Positions 28,003-32,966 of a stretch of DNA of 32,966 nt are shown one piece after another. Location of the stretch: the NCBI GenBank assembly GCA_964430275.1, contig CAYSGF010000175.1:1-32966 (forward strand), in the 5' to 3' direction. Numbering within the stretch: the first letter of the stretch is position 1; every line of letters begins with the position of its first letter. The position numbers and the translations under genes were made by a program. The notes beneath the pieces are model-generated. The model did not search any database, was not told where the DNA came from, and worked only from the letters and a program-made list of their open reading frames with translations. Source of the stretch: DASTYK01 sp964430275. Lineage in GTDB: Bacteria > Gemmatimonadota > Gemmatimonadetes > Longimicrobiales > RSA9.

Positions 28003-29211
28003 ATGCTGCTGGCTTGGATTCTGGTCGGGGTCGCCGTGTTGACGGTCGCATATGCCTATCTGATTTACCCACTGTGTCTGATGCTGGTGAGCGCGGTGCG
28101 GCGCGGAGCGGCACCGCCTGAGGAGGCGGAGCCGGAATGGCCGACGGTCACGATCACGATTCCGGTCTACAACGAGGCGAAGCAGGTCGAGGATCTGCTG
28201 GAGAGTGTGCTTCGACTGGACTATCCGCGGGAGCGACTGCAGATCCTGGTCGTATCGGATGCCTCGGATGACGGCACGGATGAGAAGGTCGAGGGCTACG
28301 CGGGCCGCGGGATCGAGCTGCTGCGGATGCAGCAGCGCGGCGGCAAGAGTGCGGCCGAGAACGCGGCGCGCGGGCTGCTGCGCGGCGACATCGTCGTGAA
28401 TACGGATGCATCCATCCGCATCGATCCGTCTGCACTGAAGCCGCTGATTGCGCAGTTCCGTGATCCGAAGGTGGGTCTGGCGTCCGGTCGCGATGTCAGT
28501 GTGACCCGTGTGGACGGGAAGCTGAACGCGGGGGAGTCGGTATACGTCGGCTACGAGATGTGGGTGCGTGGCCTGGAGACGAAGGTCGGCGGGATCGTCG
28601 GCGCGTCGGGCTGTTTCTACGCGATTCGTCGCGAGCTGCATCAGCATCCGGTGCCGGCAGGCCTCAGCCGGGACTTCGCGGCGGCAATGGTGACGCGCGA
28701 GCACGGGTACCGTGCGGTGTCGGTGACGGAAGCGGTCTGCTACGTCCCGCGGGTCGCGTCCCTGAAGCATGAGTACCGGCGCAAGGTGCGCACGATCACG
28801 CGTGGTATGGAGACGCTCTACTTCAAGCGCCACCTGCTGAATCCGCTCCGCTACGGTCGGTTCGCGTGGATGCTGGCATCACACAAGGTCGTACGCTGGG
28901 CGGCGCCGTGGGCGGCGTTGGTCGGACTTGCGGGCCTGATTGCGCTGGCGAGCGCGGAGCGGTGGGCAGCCGTAGCCGCTCTGGGCGTTGCGCTGGCGGG
29001 TGCGCTGGCGCTGATCGGCTGGCGGTGGCCGGAAGGGCGCTCGCTGCCACGCCTGTTCAGCATGCCGGCATTCCTGGTCGCCGGGAATGTTGCCGTGCTG
29101 CATGCAACGATCAAGGCAGTGCGAGGTGAGCTGAACGCCGTGTGGGAGCCGACGCGACGCGATGCGGATACGCCGCAATCGCACTCGCCGGCGCTCGTCG
29201 ATGGCCGCTGA
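28003..29211 (+). CDS. Membrane glycosyltransferase family 2
   Basis: 402 residues. The ATG has a GGAGG four bases upstream, which decides it over the longer in-frame reading. An N-terminal membrane helix (about 1-30) is followed by a GT-A domain with ITIPVYNEAKQVEDLLESVL, VVSDASDDGTDE (83-94), a DxD-like NTDAS (133-137), GASGCFYAIRREL and a basic KVRTITRGM. Two to three helices near the C-terminus (APWAALVGLAGLIALASA, then AVAALGVALAGALALIG) complete a topology like processive or lipid-linked GT2 enzymes. It probably makes or starts a surface polysaccharide at the inner membrane. The next gene starts 37 bases later. Confidence 0.93.
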   Translation: MLLAWILVGVAVLTVAYAYLIYPLCLMLVSAVRRGAAPPEEAEPEWPTVTITIPVYNEAKQVEDLLESVLRLDYPRERLQILVVSDASDDGTDEKVEGYAGRGIELLRMQQRGGKSAAENAARGLLRGDIVVNTDASIRIDPSALKPLIAQFRDPKVGLASGRDVSVTRVDGKLNAGESVYVGYEMWVRGLETKVGGIVGASGCFYAIRRELHQHPVPAGLSRDFAAAMVTREHGYRAVSVTEAVCYVPRVASLKHEYRRKVRTITRGMETLYFKRHLLNPLRYGRFAWMLASHKVVRWAAPWAALVGLAGLIALASAERWAAVAALGVALAGALALIGWRWPEGRSLPRLFSMPAFLVAGNVAVLHATIKAVRGELNAVWEPTRRDADTPQSHSPALVDGR

Positions 29212-29248
29212 CGCGGAACGTACGACCTCCATTCTTCCAGGTTACGAC

Positions 29249-32149
29249 ATGTTTCGAGCGATGCAGCGCTGGGGCTGGAGCGCCGTGGCAATCGGTGTGC
29301 TGCTGCTCAGTGCATCGGCTGCGAGCGCCCAGGTACTGACCACCGGTGCGCTGACGATACGTGCAGTCGATGAATCGAACCGACAGCCGCTGCGCGAGGT
29401 GCTGGTGACGGCAAGTGCGGACGGTGCACGGACGCTGACGGGGTCCACGGACGCGAACGGCGTCATGCGCTTCGTCTTCGTGACACCCGGCGAGTACACA
29501 CTGACGGCGGAGCGGCTGGGCTACGCCCCCAAACAGATAGAGATTCTGTCGGTTCGACCGGGTGCCGAAACCGCGGCTGTGGTGCAGCTGACCGGCGTCG
29601 CGGAAGCCGCACAGGCAGTGGTCGTCGAGCGGTATGCCGCCGCGTCGGGAGCCACGGGCTCGCCGGGCAGTGTGTGGGTCTCGGCGCCCGTCGTGGATGG
29701 CTTGCCCATGCCGGAACGCGCCCTCGCGGACCTCGCCCGCCTCTCGCCCGTCGCGGACGACGGATTCGGCACGGAGGGACTGCCCGCATCGCTGTCCTCG
29801 ATTCGGTTCGACGGTGTCGAGGTCGGGAGGGGCGCCGCCGGATCGGCGGGGCTCGTCCCGCTCGCGTCCATTCAGACTGCCGAGCTGCTCACGAATCCTC
29901 TGGACGTGGTCTGGGGTGGCGCTGCCGGCGGGATCCTGAGTGCACAGGCGCGTCGCGCCGCGGCAGACACCGAGGTAGGTGCACGCGCGACCTGGTCCGG
30001 CGATGCGTTGCCGGGCTCGGGCATCGAATACGATCCCGGCTACAGTGACCTGCGCGGCGAAATGAGTGCGCGCGGGCCCATCGGTGCGGCGGGCGGATAT
30101 GCGCTCACCATCGATGCGCGAAGGGCCGCACAGCCGCTGAGCGCGGCGTGGGCATCCGGCGCGACGAGCGACGCACTGGTCACATTCGGTGATGCAAACA
30201 GTGCAGACTTCCGCACCTACGTCGCGCCCTCCCTGCGGGAGCGCACGCTCATCAGTGCGTCCGGTGCGTTCGATGTGCCGCTCGCCCGCGCGCACGAGCT
30301 GGGCGGCCGCGTCCTCGTGAGCTCCGCTTCCGCAGGAGACACCGAAGCAGTGGCCGTTGGCGACGTCATGAACCTCACCGGCATCGCACACGTGCGCTCG
30401 CGCTTCGGTACCGCCACCTGGAACCAGCTGCAGCTCGCGCTCACGAGCAGCACGTCGGAGCACGACGCGCCGGAGTTCGCACCGCTCACCCTCGTCCCTG
30501 ACGGGATGACGACGGTCGCTCTGCCGGACACGCGCAACCGGAAGCGCACGAGTATCCAGGCGCAGGACGTGTTCGGCTACCGTGCGGGCGCGCATGACCT
30601 GCAAGCCGGCTTTGCCGCGGGCTTCGGCTCCTACAGCTACGAAGGGCCGCGTGCCGCGGCGGGCGAGTACTACTTCGGCGGCCTCGACGAGCTGACGGCC
30701 GGCACGGGCGTGCTCGTGCGCACGGAGGGCGAGGAGCCGCCGGCCGAGTGGACGTCCGTGGAGTACTCGCTGTTCGCGCAGGACCGCTGGCGCGCGGCAC
30801 CCGGCGTCGAGCTACTGATCGGTGCGCGCATCGATGGCGAGACGCTGCCGCGTGAGGAGGTCAGTGTAGATACGACATGGTTCCGCCTCACCGGTGCACT
30901 GAACAACGTGCTCGAGCCGCCTGCGGTTCGCGTCAGCCCGCGCATCGGGCTGAGCTGGACACCGAACGACGACAGTGACTGGCTGCTCGAGATCGGCGCG
31001 GGCATTTACCACGACCGGTTCGATCCGCTGCTGCTCGCGGAGTGGCAGACCCATGACGGCGCCGACAGCGTGTTGCGCGCCGTCGGGAACGTCGGCTGGC
31101 CAACCGGCGCCGCAGCCGGCGTGTCGGCGACGCGGCTGACCGTGTTCGGACAGGATTTCGCAGCGCCGCGGACCGTGCGCCTGCACGGCGGCGTTACCGG
31201 CGCGCTCGGAGACCGGACTGTCATCGGTGCGACCGCGACGCTGCGTCGCACGGACAACCTGCCGCGCCGGACCGATCTCAACCTGCTTCCTGCGCCAACC
31301 GCGCGCGACCAGTACGGGCGTGGTGTGTTCGGCACGCTGGTGAAGCAGGGCGGGCTGCTCGCCGAGATGCCGGGCACGAGCCGGCGCTTCGCTGGCTATG
31401 ACGAGGTCAGCGCGATCAGCGGCGACGGCGAGTCGGACTACTGGGGGGTGACGCTCGCGCTCGATCACGACGCGACAGACGCCCTCGCCCTCCTCGCCCG
31501 CTACACCTTCAGCCGCACCGAAGACAACTGGTTCGGCGCGCGCGCGGGATGGTATTCCGCGCGCCCTGCAGGCATTGCCGAGGACGATTCATGGGTGGAA
31601 GGCACTTCCGACTTCGACGTACCGCACCGCGCGGTGGTCGGTGCCGTCATGAGTGTACCGTTCGGCCTGCGGGTGAGCGCACTGTACCGTGCGCAGTCCG
31701 GTCTTCCTTTCACACCAACGTTCCGCGCCGGTGTGGACGCAAATGCGGACGGCGATCCGCGCAACGATCCCGCCTTCGTTGATCCGGATCTGCCTGGTAT
31801 GTCCGAGGTGATCGGACGCTGGACGTGCCTGGGTGAGTCGAGCGGTGCGTTTGCGGAGCGCAACGGCTGCCGCACGGACATGGTGCACACGCTCGACGCG
31901 AGTGCTGCTCTGCGCCTGTTCACCGCTGGCCGCATGTCGACGTCGCTCGTGGTCGACGCGTTCGATCTGCTCGACGCTGAGCGCACACTTCCGGACGCGG
32001 CGCTGTACCTGCTCGACCCGGCGAGTCCACTGGGGGTCGACAACGGTACCGTGAGTGTGCCGCTGGTCGTGAACCCCGACTTCGGAATGCCACGCACCTA
32101 CGCGCACACGAGCAGAAGCGTGCGTATCGGTCTCACGCTGAGCTGGTAA
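29249..32149 (+). CDS. TonB-dependent outer-membrane receptor with carboxypeptidase-regulatory domain
   Basis: 966 residues from ATG 29249, with an AGG about seven bases upstream. An alternative ATG at 29201, overlapping the previous gene, has no ribosome-binding site. A Sec signal peptide ends in SASAASA before Gln. Residues about 33-105 form a carboxypeptidase-D-like regulatory domain (LTIRAVDESNRQPLREVLV, GEYTLTAERLGYAP). A plug-like region follows (LASIQTAELLTNPLDVVWGGAAGGI), then a long beta-barrel with repeated aromatic strands, ending in GLTLSW, whose terminal Trp fits an outer-membrane barrel. No TonB box is obvious. It would import a substrate or form part of an export or surface complex; the ligand is unknown. 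Confidence 0.88.
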   Translation: MFRAMQRWGWSAVAIGVLLLSASAASAQVLTTGALTIRAVDESNRQPLREVLVTASADGARTLTGSTDANGVMRFVFVTPGEYTLTAERLGYAPKQIEILSVRPGAETAAVVQLTGVAEAAQAVVVERYAAASGATGSPGSVWVSAPVVDGLPMPERALADLARLSPVADDGFGTEGLPASLSSIRFDGVEVGRGAAGSAGLVPLASIQTAELLTNPLDVVWGGAAGGILSAQARRAAADTEVGARATWSGDALPGSGIEYDPGYSDLRGEMSARGPIGAAGGYALTIDARRAAQPLSAAWASGATSDALVTFGDANSADFRTYVAPSLRERTLISASGAFDVPLARAHELGGRVLVSSASAGDTEAVAVGDVMNLTGIAHVRSRFGTATWNQLQLALTSSTSEHDAPEFAPLTLVPDGMTTVALPDTRNRKRTSIQAQDVFGYRAGAHDLQAGFAAGFGSYSYEGPRAAAGEYYFGGLDELTAGTGVLVRTEGEEPPAEWTSVEYSLFAQDRWRAAPGVELLIGARIDGETLPREEVSVDTTWFRLTGALNNVLEPPAVRVSPRIGLSWTPNDDSDWLLEIGAGIYHDRFDPLLLAEWQTHDGADSVLRAVGNVGWPTGAAAGVSATRLTVFGQDFAAPRTVRLHGGVTGALGDRTVIGATATLRRTDNLPRRTDLNLLPAPTARDQYGRGVFGTLVKQGGLLAEMPGTSRRFAGYDEVSAISGDGESDYWGVTLALDHDATDALALLARYTFSRTEDNWFGARAGWYSARPAGIAEDDSWVEGTSDFDVPHRAVVGAVMSVPFGLRVSALYRAQSGLPFTPTFRAGVDANADGDPRNDPAFVDPDLPGMSEVIGRWTCLGESSGAFAERNGCRTDMVHTLDASAALRLFTAGRMSTSLVVDAFDLLDAERTLPDAALYLLDPASPLGVDNGTVSVPLVVNPDFGMPRTYAHTSRSVRIGLTLSW

Positions 32150-32154
32150 GCCAC

Positions 32155-32966
32155 ATGCGCACAACAAAGCTGGTGCTGATCGCCGCTGTCACTGCAGCCG
32201 CCTGCCAGGACGGCGGCGGCGTTGTGTCGATCGACGAGTCGAATGGCGCCGTCGTCGCGGTCGCGTACATGGATCGTGATGCGGACGGCGAGCGCAGCAC
32301 AGCGGACATCGCCGCTCCGGGGGTGCGTGCGGCGCTCGTACGCAGCCAGGGAGGCGACACGGTCGCGGCCGGGACGACAGGCCCGAACGGCAGCGTGCTC
32401 CTGACGCAGGTGCCGGTCGGAAGGTACGTGCTGCACGCGACGCGCGGACTCCTGGGCGACACCGTCGACGTGCTCTCGATCGACACCGTGAACGTAATGG
32501 TCGCGCTCGGAGACACTGTGCTGCGCGAGATCCGCGTCGGCTATCCGCCCGTCTCGCTGACGGCGGCCCGCGCGCTGCCGCCTGGACAGCGCACGGTCGT
32601 CAGTGGTGTGGCACTGAACGCATGGTCGACGTTCGGCGACTCCACGGTGCACGTGCGCGATGCCAGCGGATCGCTGCGCCTCGTGCGGATGACGCCGTCC
32701 GGTGTCCAGCGCGGTGACAGTGTCCGGGTCATCGCGACGACGGCCGAGCACGACGGCAACTTCGTACTGGGCGATGGCGTCATCGAGGTCCTCGCTTCCG
32801 TTGCGGTGCCGTCGCCCGACTCCGTATCGACGGCGGATGCGGCAGCCGCCCTGTCGAACCGCGACGGCCAGGCGCGCATTGCCGGTATCGTCAGCGACAC
32901 GGCTACACTCGATGGCGGCTTCCTCGTCGGTGTGAACGATGGCAGCGGGCGGCTGGAAGTCCTGCT
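32155..32966 (+). CDS. Putative lipoprotein with SdrD-B-like and OB-fold-like domains (3' partial)
   Basis: Open to the right edge; 270 complete codons visible. The ATG lies five bases after the receptor stop, so the two form an operon. The signal segment ends in TAAAC (Cys 17), an acceptable lipobox. Residues about 30-105 look like an SdrD-B/Cna-B sandwich (AYMDRDADGERSTADIAA, TTGPNGSVLLTQVPVG). Then come two stretches resembling OB-fold strands: RTVVSGVALNAWSTFGDS to GDSVRVIATTAEHDGNFVLGDG, and ARIAGIVSDTATLDGGFLVGV. It could be the periplasm- or surface-facing partner of the receptor. I do not recognise a named family. Confidence 0.8.
   Translation, partial: MRTTKLVLIAAVTAAACQDGGGVVSIDESNGAVVAVAYMDRDADGERSTADIAAPGVRAALVRSQGGDTVAAGTTGPNGSVLLTQVPVGRYVLHATRGLLGDTVDVLSIDTVNVMVALGDTVLREIRVGYPPVSLTAARALPPGQRTVVSGVALNAWSTFGDSTVHVRDASGSLRLVRMTPSGVQRGDSVRVIATTAEHDGNFVLGDGVIEVLASVAVPSPDSVSTADAAAALSNRDGQARIAGIVSDTATLDGGFLVGVNDGSGRLEVL

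Overview
GC-rich bacterial DNA holding part of a surface-polysaccharide (exopolysaccharide) locus joined to a nonribosomal peptide synthetase (NRPS). It ends in a TonB-type outer-membrane receptor pair. The receptor with an N-terminal carboxypeptidase-regulatory domain, the BIG2-type lipoprotein and the high GC would fit Gemmatimonadota or a similar Gram-negative group. That placement is an inference; no rRNA or other phylogenetic marker is present.

Layout. (1) 1-14668, all plus strand and tightly packed: an NRPS open at the left edge (C-A-T-C-A-T-C-A-T plus an alpha/beta-hydrolase-like tail), a stand-alone alpha/beta hydrolase (ATGA overlap), a GT4 glycosyltransferase, an ATP-grasp ligase and a polytopic O-antigen-ligase-like protein. 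(2) 14713-20715: four more glycosyltransferases on alternating strands and a six-helix membrane protein. (3) 20760-24069, minus strand: two secreted proteins sharing a jelly-roll-like domain. The larger is a lipoprotein with BIG2, Big_1-like and FN3-like domains separated by Glu-Pro repeat linkers. Its leader carries a cyclic-di-GMP-I (GEMM) riboswitch fused to an intrinsic terminator. (4) 24666-26989, minus strand: a DegT-type aminotransferase and a FemAB/GNAT-like protein in one operon. (5) 27207-32966, plus strand: a low-molecular-weight tyrosine phosphatase, a membrane GT2, a TonB-dependent receptor and a lipoprotein cut by the right edge.

How it may work together. The O-ligase-like protein, the FemAB-like protein, the two odd alpha/beta hydrolases and one glycosyltransferase resemble families known from exosortase-A (XrtA/PEP-CTERM) exopolysaccharide loci of proteobacteria. 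No exosortase is visible here, and an NRPS sits where those loci often carry a single AMP-forming ligase. The simplest reading is a machine that builds a glycan and also makes a short peptide or acyl-peptide that may decorate it. Amino-acid-handling enzymes (NRPS, ATP-grasp, FemAB, aminotransferase) lie among the glycosyltransferases. The cyclic-di-GMP switch on a possible glycan-binding or glycan-cleaving lipoprotein ties the locus to the sessile/motile decision. The individual families are well supported by motifs; the joint pathway is a hypothesis.
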